Both the position numbers and the translations under genes were made by a program. From Megamonas sp. UBA1796 (GTDB lineage: Bacteria > Bacillota > Negativicutes > Selenomonadales > Selenomonadaceae): DNA of 64,000 nucleotides. Of this stretch, positions 34,476 through 43,103 are shown one piece after another. The notes under the pieces were generated by a model, which had not been told where the DNA came from, searched no databases, and was given only the letters and a program-made list of their open reading frames with translations. Every line of letters begins with the position of its first letter. Positions within the stretch are counted from its first letter, which is position 1. The stretch covers positions 261,453 through 325,452 of the forward strand of contig DCFU01000031.1 of assembly GCA_002319795.1 (NCBI GenBank), written 5' to 3'.

Positions 34476-36176
34476 GTGAGGGTATTATACTTTGGAGAAG
34501 ATACAATTCTTTCGGAAAGAATTGAGGGACTCGTAAAAAAGCAGGGCTTTTTGTACAGTGTATTAGAGTCTTATGACGAAATATATACAAGTGCTTTTGA
34601 TGTGTTGATTTTGGATGAGCATATGCCCTGCTTATTCAATGCGGCGTTCATAAAAAAGATTTGTGCCAATGGGTTCATTCATTCTCCGGTTATTGTAATC
34701 ACGGAAAAGGAGAATTTTGAGATAAAAAAGCTCTGCTTTGAGTTGGGAATTCGGGCGTACTTGAAAAAAACGGAAGTTGATTTCCGACGGCTGGCGCGGT
34801 ATTTGGAAACGTTCAAGAAGGAACGGGCCAATTTTGAAATCCTCAAAAAAATGAAAATCGCTGTGTTGGATGATAGCGTTTTTTCATTGAGCCTTATGCG
34901 AAATTTTTTCAGCAGCCATGAAATTGTGCAGGTTGACTATTATCAGGATGCGGCTGAATTCCTGAAGCGAAAAAATGAACATAAATATCAGCTGTTTTTG
35001 ATCGATTTGGTGATGCCTGAATATGACGGAGAAGAAATCATCACACATCTGCGTAAAAAAAATCCAGAGGCGATTATCCTGCTCATTACAGCCTATAATA
35101 ACGGAAGTGCTATATCGCATTGCCTGAGTATAGGGGCGGATGATTTTATTTTAAAGCCGCTGGAAGTGAAGCTGTTTATGGCAAGAATCAATTCCTGCAT
35201 TAATCATTACCGGCTCAATAAGGAAATATTGCGTAACGAGGAACGATTGTTTGAATTGGCAAGCAAGGATTTTCTGACGAAGGCATATAATCGGACATAC
35301 TTTTTTAACATATATAAACAAAAATTGGCAGAAATCTATCGTGATAAGCAGGCACTGTCCTTCGTTTTACTGGATATTGATTACTTTAAAAATATCAATG
35401 ACAGATATGGACATCTGAAGGGCGATTACGTTTTAAAGGAATTAGTCCGTATATTAAAGAAGATTATTCGGGAAAATGATCTTTTATGCCGCTGGGGTGG
35501 TGAGGAGTTCGTTATATTGCTGAGCAATACTTCTTTAAAGGAAGCGGAAGCTTTGGCAAAGCGCATGCAGCTTAGCATTCAGCAGCATACGTTCGAAGAA
35601 ATCGGGTCATGTGTTACGGCGAGTTTCGGAATTACACAAAAAAAAGAAAATGATGCGAATGATACGATAGAAGCCATTTTTAAACGGCTTGATAATTCTT
35701 TATATCTTGCTAAGCTCACGGGACGAAACCGGGTTGTCTGTGACGAATCACTGCAGGTTGATTATGAGGGGGTACTCCGGCCAATTGATTGGGGAGCCTT
35801 TTTCAAAAGTGGATATACGGATATTGACGAGGAACATCATGAACTGGTAAGTAAAATTAACGAGATGATAAATGGACTTTCAGCAGGAGCGCCAAAAGAT
35901 CGTATGCTTCGGCTCGCGGCAGAGCTTATACGAAAGCACGTCCGTCATTTCAGGCATGAAGAGTATCTTTTGCAGAAACTCCATTATAAGAAGTACAGTG
36001 AACAAAAGGCTTTCCATAAAAGTTTTCTTCAGCGGTTGTTGAGATGTTATAAATCGCTGCAGGATCAGGAAACAATAACAATGGCTGATGTGCAATATTT
36101 TATGGAAGGAACGCTTGTGCAGCATATTGTAAAAAATGATTTCAAGTTTTTTTTCCTGCTGAAAAACAAAAAATGA
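34476..36176 (+). CDS. Signalling protein: two receiver domains, diguanylate cyclase and hemerythrin
   Basis: 566 residues from GTG 34476, 7 bases after GGAGG. Domains in order: REC1 (1-115, Asp47 in LILDEHMP, Lys97/98), REC2 (125-245, Asp132/133, Asp177 in LIDLVMP, Lys227 in LKP), GGDEF (265-425, WGGEEF at 341-345) and hemerythrin (about 435-560). The cyclase I-site is intact (Arg332-x-x-Asp335), so product inhibition is expected. Hemerythrin iron ligands are seen in order: DEEHHELV, HVRHFRHEEYLL, FHKSFL and LVQHIVKND. It should make c-di-GMP in response to phosphorylation and to oxygen or redox state bound at the di-iron site. No histidine kinase is adjacent. Confidence 0.9.
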   Translation: MRVLYFGEDTILSERIEGLVKKQGFLYSVLESYDEIYTSAFDVLILDEHMPCLFNAAFIKKICANGFIHSPVIVITEKENFEIKKLCFELGIRAYLKKTEVDFRRLARYLETFKKERANFEILKKMKIAVLDDSVFSLSLMRNFFSSHEIVQVDYYQDAAEFLKRKNEHKYQLFLIDLVMPEYDGEEIITHLRKKNPEAIILLITAYNNGSAISHCLSIGADDFILKPLEVKLFMARINSCINHYRLNKEILRNEERLFELASKDFLTKAYNRTYFFNIYKQKLAEIYRDKQALSFVLLDIDYFKNINDRYGHLKGDYVLKELVRILKKIIRENDLLCRWGGEEFVILLSNTSLKEAEALAKRMQLSIQQHTFEEIGSCVTASFGITQKKENDANDTIEAIFKRLDNSLYLAKLTGRNRVVCDESLQVDYEGVLRPIDWGAFFKSGYTDIDEEHHELVSKINEMINGLSAGAPKDRMLRLAAELIRKHVRHFRHEEYLLQKLHYKKYSEQKAFHKSFLQRLLRCYKSLQDQETITMADVQYFMEGTLVQHIVKNDFKFFFLLKNKK

Positions 36177-36242
36177 AAGCTTTGGCAGACAGCTTATGCT
36201 TTACTGAGGAGAGTGAGCAAAGCTTCACCAAAGCGAAAAATG

Positions 36243-36272
36243 AATCCGGATGCCGTTTATGGCATCCGGATT
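36243..36272. terminator. Terminator between signalling gene and symporter gene
   Basis: AATCCGGATGCC and GGCATCCGGATT form a perfect 12-bp stem. The T-run lies on the minus-strand side, so it best serves the symporter gene. Confidence 0.8.
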
Positions 36273-36290
36273 GTTGTTCAGTATGGCAGA

Positions 36291-37823
36291 TTATTTTTTC
36301 GTATCCCACCAGAGGGGTTCTTTGAACCCGATTACAGCGGAAGTAAAGGGAGTGCCATCTTTGGCCTTGTAATGGCGTGTGGCTCGTAATACGTATTTTG
36401 CCCCGATGAGCAGTAAAGGGACATTGGTGAATACGATGAGGATATTGCCCAGATCTGAGATGGACCAGAGATTTCCAAGGTCGATGCCCGCGAGCGAGCA
36501 GGTGATGCCAAAGGCAGTAATCAATACGCCGAGCAGCCGGATGCTGTTGATAAAGCGCGGGCTGCGGCTGATACGGTTGGCGGCGATTTCTGAAAAGCTT
36601 ACCATGCCAATGAGACAGGTAAGAGCAAAAAGGCAGAAGCAGAAGGTCAGCAGGAAAGCAATGGGTGCAGTCAAGGGAGAATCAGGTGTAAGGGCTGCTG
36701 CGGAGGCTAAAAAGCGCGGCAGCTTGCCAAGCCCAAACCAGGCCGTAACGGCAGGGGTGCTCCAGAGATGCGACATGACAACGATAAAGCCTGTAAGTGT
36801 GCAGATAATAAAGGTATCAAGAAAGACTCCGACAGCCTGTACGAGTCCCTGTTCGCATGGATGCCGGGCATCGGCACAGGCCGCAGCCATCGTGATGGTT
36901 CCCTGCCCTGCTTCATTTGACATGAGGCCGCGCTTTACTCCCTGAATGAGAACTGTGCCGAAAATAGCGCCGAATACGGCATCTGGTGAAAAGGCACCCG
37001 TGAAAACGGCAACGAAGAAATATGGCAGCTCGTTGAGATTCAGAGCGATGAGCAGAAGAACGACCAGCACATATACAATTGCCATGACAGGCACCATGCC
37101 GTTTGTGACGTGGGTAACCGTGCGGATGCCGCCAAAGGAAATCCATATCGTGAATAATACCATGGCTGCAGCAATGATGCAGGAGGTGGTGGAAATGGTG
37201 GCAATTTCGGTGCCTGTGGCCAGAGAAGCCATCTGATTGATGGAAGTCACAACGTTAAATCCCTGTGCCGGAATGCAGCACATAGCGTAGATGATATACA
37301 TGGCAGATAACATTACACCTGCACAGGTACGGCTGCCGAGCAGACGATAGCCATAGAAGGGCAGGCCGCCGATGAATTCATTCCCCTTGCTTTCTTTGAA
37401 GATTTGTGCCAGCACAGCCTCACTGTAGGCTGTAGCCATGCCTAAGGCGGCAGAGAACCACATCCAGAAGAGCGCGCCGGGGCCGCCAACAGAGATGGCC
37501 CCGGTAACGCCGAGAATATTGCCGGGACCTACGCGCATAGCCGAGCTCAGCAGAAAGGCAGCGAGCGGTGAGATTCCGGTTTCCCCGCTTTTTACATTGG
37601 CGAGTATGAGAAGGGACTTTCTGAAATGTGTCGCTTGCATGAAGCCGGTACGCATGGTAAAAAAGAAGCCACAGCCTAAGAGCAGCAGCACGGCGAGCGA
37701 AAAATTACCCAGTATGGGAATAGATTTGTACCAGGCCATATTGGTGGGAAAATCCCAAAAGAAATCCGATACAGGAATAACAAAAGAAAAAATATGGTTT
37801 ACCTGAAAAAATAATTGTTCCAT
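36291..37823 (-). CDS. Alanine/glycine:cation symporter (AGCS family)
   Basis: About 510 residues with some 11 membrane helices. Signatures: SSAMRVGPGNILGVTGAISVGGPGALFWMW near residues 93-122 and NEAGQGTITMAAA near 300, both typical of sodium:alanine symporters. It imports alanine or glycine with Na+ or H+. I chose ATG 37823; GTG 37862 would add 13 residues but its ribosome site overlaps the start. A perfect hairpin (37834-37855) covers the ribosome site of the ATG start. It is divergent from the C-S lyase/ABC operon. Confidence 0.88.
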   Translation of the reverse strand: MEQLFFQVNHIFSFVIPVSDFFWDFPTNMAWYKSIPILGNFSLAVLLLLGCGFFFTMRTGFMQATHFRKSLLILANVKSGETGISPLAAFLLSSAMRVGPGNILGVTGAISVGGPGALFWMWFSAALGMATAYSEAVLAQIFKESKGNEFIGGLPFYGYRLLGSRTCAGVMLSAMYIIYAMCCIPAQGFNVVTSINQMASLATGTEIATISTTSCIIAAAMVLFTIWISFGGIRTVTHVTNGMVPVMAIVYVLVVLLLIALNLNELPYFFVAVFTGAFSPDAVFGAIFGTVLIQGVKRGLMSNEAGQGTITMAAACADARHPCEQGLVQAVGVFLDTFIICTLTGFIVVMSHLWSTPAVTAWFGLGKLPRFLASAAALTPDSPLTAPIAFLLTFCFCLFALTCLIGMVSFSEIAANRISRSPRFINSIRLLGVLITAFGITCSLAGIDLGNLWSISDLGNILIVFTNVPLLLIGAKYVLRATRHYKAKDGTPFTSAVIGFKEPLWWDTKK

Positions 37824-37833
37824 GATTACGCTT

Positions 37834-37855
37834 ACCGCCTGTTGTGACAGGCGGT
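37834..37855 (-). promoter_or_regulatory. Hairpin covering the symporter ribosome site
   Basis: ACCGCCTG and CAGGCGGT form a perfect 8-bp stem with a 6-base loop, ending 11 bases before the ATG. The AGGCGG ribosome site lies in the stem, so folding would block translation from ATG 37823. Confidence 0.5.
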
Positions 37856-38045
37856 GCTTCACCTCACTATGAGAATATTTATATATCGTATTATATAAAA
37901 ATTTATCAGCAAATAAAACAATAAAAATGCTATAAAATATGCAAAAAATGCTATTTGTCTATTTCCTTTGCAGGGCTTGCGCAAAAGAATAAAGTCACTG
38001 CATTGAGGAAAGCAATTTTTATAGCTGAGAATCGATAAATAAACA

Positions 38046-38074
38046 TTGACAAATCATCTGGAATTCTTTATCAT
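38046..38074 (+). promoter_or_regulatory. Distal promoter of the C-S lyase/ABC operon
   Basis: TTGACA, 17 bases, TATCAT. It would give a leader of about 270 bases. Confidence 0.55.
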
Positions 38075-38243
38075 ATAAAACATATATGAATTATGCAATT
38101 ATAATATGAGATAAACATACAGAATTCATACATGTAAAAAGCAGGAGAGCACATAGAAGATAAAGAGCTGATACCATATACAAAATAAGGGTGGGCATAA
38201 AATAACCGGGACGCTTATTCTACTGGATGCCAATATCTTTATA

Positions 38244-38272
38244 TTGACTTTCGTACATAATTGTTATATCAT
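38244..38272 (+). promoter_or_regulatory. Proximal promoter of the C-S lyase/ABC operon
   Basis: TTGACT, 17 bases, TATCAT. The expected transcript start (about 38279) is right at the foot of the terminator-like hairpin. Confidence 0.6.
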
Positions 38273-38281
38273 TTGTCCATT

Positions 38282-38333
38282 AAGACAGAGGCGTCTAAGT
38301 GGATAAAGCTTAGGCGCCTTTGTCTTTTATTTT
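38282..38333 (+). terminator. Leader terminator/attenuator before the C-S lyase operon
   Basis: An 18-bp stem (38282-38299 with 38309-38326, two G-T pairs) with a 9-base loop and a T-rich tail. It lies after two promoters and 20 bases before the TTG start, between divergent genes, so there is no upstream gene for it to terminate. Confidence 0.7.
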
Positions 38334-38353
38334 CCAGTAGGAGGTAGAGTGGA

Positions 38354-39535
38354 TTGTTTGATTTTGATACAGAATATGATTTTCAGGATACGCTGTCGAA
38401 GAAATGGAATTTTCGTGAAGAACTGGGTGGCTGCAGAGATGCTATTCCCATGTGGATTGCTGATATGGATTTCAAGACGGCACCTGCAATCATCGAAGCG
38501 ATAGAACGGCGGGCTGCCGCAGGTATTTATGGGTATGCAGGTATACCACGAGAATATATTGACGCCGTAATCGGCTGGTATAAGGCAGAGCATGACTGGA
38601 CCATACAACCCGCGTCCATCGTGTCGATTACAGGCATTGTACCGGCACTTCATGTGGCGGCGGCAGCTTTTACCCAGGCAGGAGAGTCGATTTTGCTGCA
38701 AACTCCGGTGTATCATCCTTTTTATCGTGTAGCGAAAAAGATGCATCGGAGCATTGTTGAAAATCCTATGCGGCGTGAAGAGAATAGCTATGAGATTGAT
38801 TTTGCGGATTTGGAACATAAACTTAAAACAGAGCGTCCGAAGCTTATGTTCCTATGCAATCCCCAAAATCCTGTAGGAAAGACCTTTAGCAAAGAGGAGC
38901 TTACGCGCATCGGCCAGCTTTGCCTGGAGCACGGTGTGATTACGATTGTCGATGAAATACATTCGGACATTGTTTACAGTGATGCCTGCCATATACCCTA
39001 CGGGACATTGGCACCGGAGCTGGTAAAAAATGCTGTTATCTGTACAGCGCCGAGCAAGACCTTCAATATTGCCGGGCTGCGAAATTCAAATATCGTGATT
39101 CCCTCACCAAAATTGAGGAAAGTCTTTGTAGAAGCCAAGGAGTATTTTGGTTATCCGGGAGTTGGTCCGTTTCCGCTCATTGCCTGTGAGGCTGCGTATC
39201 GCGAGGGAAAAAAATGGAAGGATGCGGCAATCCGCTATATCGAGGAAAACCGTGATGAGGCTGTAGCATTCTTCAAGCAGGATTTGCCAGAGGTTGTGGT
39301 ACATAAGCCGCAGGGAACTTATTTTTTGTGGCTGGATTTTCGTCAGCTTGGTTTGGATAAGGAAGAACTGGAGCAGTTTTTACTCCATAAGGCGAAGGTA
39401 TGGCTTAATCAGGGGTATATTTTTGGACATGAGGGTGAGGGCTTTGCCCGGATGAATATTGCTTGTCCGCGCAGCTTATTGCGGCAGGCGCTGCATCAAA
39501 TAAAAACAGCAGTAGAAGAAAAATTAAAGAAATGA
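38354..39535 (+). CDS. PLP-dependent C-S lyase, MalY/PatB family
   Basis: 393 residues from TTG 38354, 9 bases after GGAGG. Fold-type I signatures of the MalY/PatB branch: MWIADMDFKTAP near residue 34, NPQNPVGKTFSKEEL, VDEIHSDIVY and the PLP-lysine segment TAPSKTFNIAGLRNSN. Members cleave the C-S bond of cystathionine, cysteine or cysteine S-conjugates to pyruvate, ammonia and a thiol. It is the first gene of a six-gene run with an ABC transporter and an M20 deacylase, which suggests that imported S-substituted cysteines are its substrates. Cystathionine beta-lyase activity for methionine synthesis is the alternative. Confidence 0.88.
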   Translation: MFDFDTEYDFQDTLSKKWNFREELGGCRDAIPMWIADMDFKTAPAIIEAIERRAAAGIYGYAGIPREYIDAVIGWYKAEHDWTIQPASIVSITGIVPALHVAAAAFTQAGESILLQTPVYHPFYRVAKKMHRSIVENPMRREENSYEIDFADLEHKLKTERPKLMFLCNPQNPVGKTFSKEELTRIGQLCLEHGVITIVDEIHSDIVYSDACHIPYGTLAPELVKNAVICTAPSKTFNIAGLRNSNIVIPSPKLRKVFVEAKEYFGYPGVGPFPLIACEAAYREGKKWKDAAIRYIEENRDEAVAFFKQDLPEVVVHKPQGTYFLWLDFRQLGLDKEELEQFLLHKAKVWLNQGYIFGHEGEGFARMNIACPRSLLRQALHQIKTAVEEKLKK

Positions 39536-39545
39536 GGCGATTGGC

Positions 39546-40406
39546 ATGAAAGATGGATTTAAGATCAGGAAGTTTATGGTTTTGGCTATGATAGTGGGAT
39601 GGATGAGCGTGGTGCTGGCAGGGTGCGGCATGAGCAGCAATGTGGCATCGAATTCGCCGGGATCGGGCAGCGCAGCAGCCAATACTAAGCAGAAAACCTA
39701 TGTTGTAGCGACACGTGGTACCTTTCGGCCGTTTACTTATACGGATGATCAGGGAAACCTTACGGGATATGATATTGAGATACTGCGTGAGGTGGAGAAA
39801 CGAAATCCGGATATCCACTTTGAGTTTAAGGTCATGTCGGTGGATGCGGCTTTTCTTGCCATGGAATCCAAGCAGGTAGATGTTATTGCCAATCAGATTG
39901 TCTACAACGAAAAAAGAGCCGACAAAAGTATTTTTACCAAAGAGGTGAATAACTATACAAGCCGCAAGCTCGCTGTCCGCAGTGACCGCAATGACATCAA
40001 CAGCATTGATGATCTGCGCGGAAAGAAGGTTGCCGTAACGAGCAGCAGTGAGGTAACGCGGCAGCTCCAGTCGTATAATGAAACGGCAAATCCGCCCATT
40101 GACCTCGTTTATACGGATAAAGGTGCCACGGAAACCATGAATCTGGTGGTTACCGGGCGGGTAGACGCTTCACCGCTCTATGAAGTCACAATCGATGATG
40201 CGGCGCAGACGCTTGGTCTCGCTATAAAATCGTCAGGGCCGGTCATAGCAAGCGATCCGACAAGGTATGCCCTGCGCAAGGATGATGATGAGCAGGCGCT
40301 CGCGGACAAAATTGATGCGACCATCCATGCGATGAGAGAAGATGGTACGCTGCAGGCTTTGTCGAAGAAATTCCTGGGCAAAGACTATACCGTACCGCAA
40401 ATGTGA
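39546..40406 (+). CDS. Amino-acid ABC transporter substrate-binding lipoprotein
   Basis: 286 residues with a lipoprotein signal ending at LAGC. A Ser/Ala linker follows, then a periplasmic-binding domain of the polar-amino-acid type (family 3): RGTFRPFTYTDDQGNLTGYDIEIL, and the hinge segment DDLRGKKVAVTSSSE. It should capture an amino acid or derivative outside the inner membrane and deliver it to the two permeases encoded further on. It starts 10 bases after the lyase stop. Closest general resemblance is to cystine/cysteine-type receptors, but the ligand is inferred from neighbours. Confidence 0.9.
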   Translation: MKDGFKIRKFMVLAMIVGWMSVVLAGCGMSSNVASNSPGSGSAAANTKQKTYVVATRGTFRPFTYTDDQGNLTGYDIEILREVEKRNPDIHFEFKVMSVDAAFLAMESKQVDVIANQIVYNEKRADKSIFTKEVNNYTSRKLAVRSDRNDINSIDDLRGKKVAVTSSSEVTRQLQSYNETANPPIDLVYTDKGATETMNLVVTGRVDASPLYEVTIDDAAQTLGLAIKSSGPVIASDPTRYALRKDDDEQALADKIDATIHAMREDGTLQALSKKFLGKDYTVPQM

Positions 40407-40416
40407 GTGATATACG

Positions 40417-41643
40417 ATGAAGGATGAACTTATAAGCAAAGAAAAATTATTTTCCCTCATACAGGATATTTATCCACAGCTGACAGCTCTGCGCCATGAG
40501 CTCCATGAACAGCCGGAGCTTGGTGGACAGGAGGTGCGGACATCGCAACTCGTTTTGCATACGCTGCAGAAATGGGGTATAAGGGCGGAGCAGATTCCAG
40601 GCTCCACGGCTGTCATAGGAAGCATTATTGGAGAGCTGCCATCCGGTGTATGTATTGCACTGCGGGCGGAAATGGATGCCCTGCCCATTGAGGAGGCTTC
40701 CGGGGTGGCCTATACCTCCCAAATCCCCCATGTCATGCATGCCTGCGGGCATGATGTGAATACGTCAAATTTGTTGGGCACGGCCTGGATGTTGCAAAAA
40801 CTCCGGCCATATTTCGGGGGAACGATAAAGTTGATTTTTCAGCCTGCAGAGGAAATTTGCGGAGGTGTAAAGGAAATTCTGGCCTATGGTGTATTAAGGG
40901 ATGCGCCACAGCCATCGGCTATACTGGCGGCACATGTGAGTCCGCGTTATGCGCTGGGGCAGATTGCGGTCAGGGAAGGTTTTGCCAATATGGCAGCGAG
41001 CAGCTTTGCCATTACACTGCATGGCAGGGGTGGACACGCAGCTTCACCGCATCGTTCGGATGATCTCATATTGGCTGCGGCGGAACTTATTACACGCCTG
41101 CAGCAGATACAGGGACATCTGGTAAATCATATTGAGCCTGCGCTTGTTGTGGTTTCTGCCATTCAAAGTGATGGGCAGGGAAATGTTTTGCCGCGTACGG
41201 TGCGCTTTTCCGGAACTGTGCGAGCGCAGACAAGAGAAATCCATGATGTTTACCGGGTACAGATGAAGAAATTTTTGGAAGCGGAGGAAATGTGCCTGGG
41301 CATCAAAGCTGAACTCAATTTTCATTTCGGGACGCCTGCTATGTATAATTCGCCGGAGCTTACGAAGGCTTTCAAGCAGGCAGAGGGCGAGCTGCTGGGA
41401 GTACAGCAGGTAATAGCTGTTGACAGGCCGACGAATGGTTCGGAGAATTTTGCTGAGTTTTCCGAACGGCTTCCAGCGGTATATTTTCATATCGGCGGTG
41501 TACAGCCGGAGAATATAGGCAGGGTCGCCGTGCATAGTGCGGAGTTTTGTGTTGAGGATATGGCATTGCAAACAGGCGTGCCGGCTATGGCCTGGGCTGC
41601 ACTGTGCATACTGCAGGGAAAACATGGGTTCGTACAGGTTTGA
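40417..41643 (+). CDS. M20D-family amidohydrolase/deacylase
   Basis: 408 residues. M20D features: RHELHEQPELGGQE at the N-terminus, RAEMDALPI, the metal-ligand motif HACGHDVNTSNLLG, FQPAEE and a dimerisation lid with GRGGHAASPH. A late His (VAVHSAEF) completes the site. Relatives remove acyl groups from N-acyl amino acids (hippurate, N-acetyl-diaminopimelate, N-acetyl-cysteine derivatives) in the cytoplasm. Placed inside the operon between binding protein and permeases, it likely deacylates the imported compound before the C-S lyase acts. Confidence 0.88.
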   Translation: MKDELISKEKLFSLIQDIYPQLTALRHELHEQPELGGQEVRTSQLVLHTLQKWGIRAEQIPGSTAVIGSIIGELPSGVCIALRAEMDALPIEEASGVAYTSQIPHVMHACGHDVNTSNLLGTAWMLQKLRPYFGGTIKLIFQPAEEICGGVKEILAYGVLRDAPQPSAILAAHVSPRYALGQIAVREGFANMAASSFAITLHGRGGHAASPHRSDDLILAAAELITRLQQIQGHLVNHIEPALVVVSAIQSDGQGNVLPRTVRFSGTVRAQTREIHDVYRVQMKKFLEAEEMCLGIKAELNFHFGTPAMYNSPELTKAFKQAEGELLGVQQVIAVDRPTNGSENFAEFSERLPAVYFHIGGVQPENIGRVAVHSAEFCVEDMALQTGVPAMAWAALCILQGKHGFVQV

Positions 41644-41662
41644 TAGAAAGAGGGAATGAGGA

Positions 41663-42376
41663 ATGGGGACTTACTTTAGTTTGGAGTATATGCTGGAATC
41701 CTTGCCGGTGCTGCTGTCTTATATGGATGTGACGATACTGGTTACGGTTATTTCGGAGATAGCGGCAATGGTTCTGGGCAGTGCGGTTGCCCTCATGCGT
41801 ATCCACAGAATGCCTGCGCTCAACGGTCTCTGTATTGGGTATATTTCTTTTGTCCGCGGGACACCATTCCTTGTGCAGCTGTATTTGATCTGTTTTGGTG
41901 TGCCGCAGATTTTAGGGGCATTTGGCTATGCGGATATTCGTTCCCTGCCAGTGCTGCTCTTCGTACTTATGGTCATGACACTGCATTCGGGTGCTTATAT
42001 TGCAGAAATCATGCGCGGCAGTATCCTGTCAATTGATGAGGGACAGCTGGAAGCTGCCTGCTCCATAGGAATGACAGCTGCGCAGGCGTACCGGAGAATT
42101 GTCTTGCCGCAGGCTTTTCGTACGGCGATACCCGCACTGAGCAATGAGATTATCTCAACTTTGAAGAATACATCGCTGGTTTTTAACGTTGGCGTTATTG
42201 ATATGCTGAGCAAGGCTGAGCTTATGGGTTCGTTCAGTTATCGCAACCTGGAACTTTACCTTGATGTAGGCATTGTATATATTTTTTTATGCTTGGCGAT
42301 TCATGCAGGAACTGTTTTTTTAGAACATGGAAGAGGGCGGCATAAGAATCAGGCGGCAATGGTAACGGTTGAATGA
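41663..42376 (+). CDS. Amino-acid ABC transporter permease, first subunit
   Basis: 237 residues with about five membrane helices. It has the polar-amino-acid permease signature: FVRGTPFLVQLYLICFG and the EAA loop EAACSIGMTAAQAYRRIVLPQAFRTAIPALSNE, which contacts the ATPase. It pairs with the next permease as a heterodimer. ATG 41663 follows GAGGGAATGAGGA. Only 19 bases separate it from the M20 gene. Confidence 0.9.
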   Translation: MGTYFSLEYMLESLPVLLSYMDVTILVTVISEIAAMVLGSAVALMRIHRMPALNGLCIGYISFVRGTPFLVQLYLICFGVPQILGAFGYADIRSLPVLLFVLMVMTLHSGAYIAEIMRGSILSIDEGQLEAACSIGMTAAQAYRRIVLPQAFRTAIPALSNEIISTLKNTSLVFNVGVIDMLSKAELMGSFSYRNLELYLDVGIVYIFLCLAIHAGTVFLEHGRGRHKNQAAMVTVE

Positions 42377-42392
42377 GAGGAGGAAGGATGAT

Positions 42393-43103
42393 ATGGGAAA
42401 TGTTATTGATTTTTCATTCGCATTGGAAGTTTTTGGCAAACTGATAGGTTATGTGCCCGTTACGCTCGGACTTGCGTTGAGCAGCATGTTTTTCGCCAGT
42501 GTACTGGGGCTTGCCGTGATGTTTGTCCGTTGGCGCCGTATACCGGTTCTTGGGCAGCTGGCAACGTTCTATGTTATTATCGGACGGGCTTTACCGACGC
42601 TTATTGTTTTGTATCTCGTCTTCTTTGGTTTGCCGCTTTTGCTGTTGATTTTATCAGGAGGCAAAGTGAACAACGGGTTCAACCAGATATCACCCTTGGT
42701 CTTTGCCGTGCTGGGACTTACATTGCATTCGGGTGCGTATCTGGCGGAAATTTTCCGTACGGCTGTACAATCGGTGAATAAAGGGCAGATGGAGGCGGCA
42801 CTCTCTGTAGGCATGACATCGTGGGAGAGCTTCCGCCGCATTGTTTTGCCGCAGGCGGCAGTACTGGCGCTTCCCTTAATGAGTAATCAGTTCCTCGGGC
42901 TGATAAAGGGAACCTCTATTGCTTTTATGATTACCGTCATGGAACTATTTGGTGCGGCGAATGTGATTTCATCCTTAAATAATCGCTATTTAGAGGTTTA
43001 TATTGCGACAGCAATTCTATATTGGCTTGTGAGTATATGTTTTGAAAAAGCTTTTCAGATGCTTGAGGCCAAAATGTCATTTTTTAAGGAGAGGAAAATA
43101 TGA
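42393..43103 (+). CDS. Amino-acid ABC transporter permease, second subunit
   Basis: 236 residues from ATG 42393, behind GAGGAGGAAGG; the in-frame TTG 42369 overlaps the previous gene and lacks a site. It has the same fold as its neighbour, with IGRALPTLIVLYLVFFG and the EAA loop EAALSVGMTSWESFRRIVLPQAAVLALPLMSNQ. Two different permeases in one operon are as in TcyL/TcyM-type cystine importers. Its stop overlaps the ATPase start. Confidence 0.9.
   Translation: MGNVIDFSFALEVFGKLIGYVPVTLGLALSSMFFASVLGLAVMFVRWRRIPVLGQLATFYVIIGRALPTLIVLYLVFFGLPLLLLILSGGKVNNGFNQISPLVFAVLGLTLHSGAYLAEIFRTAVQSVNKGQMEAALSVGMTSWESFRRIVLPQAAVLALPLMSNQFLGLIKGTSIAFMITVMELFGAANVISSLNNRYLEVYIATAILYWLVSICFEKAFQMLEAKMSFFKERKI

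Larger units (their letters stand above)
37863..38353. other. Divergent control region between symporter and C-S lyase operon
   Basis: 491 AT-rich bases. It holds two + strand promoters (38046 and 38244) and a terminator-like hairpin at 38282-38333. The minus-strand promoter for the symporter could not be fixed. No ORF of note. Confidence 0.6.

Noticed and set aside
38075..38353. SAM, T-box or lysine riboswitch in the C-S lyase leader
   Set aside because: The AGAGGCG string recalls the lysine element, but the leader lacks its other conserved blocks and is too short; no GGCCCGATGA-type S-box or AGGGTGG-type T-box sequence is present.
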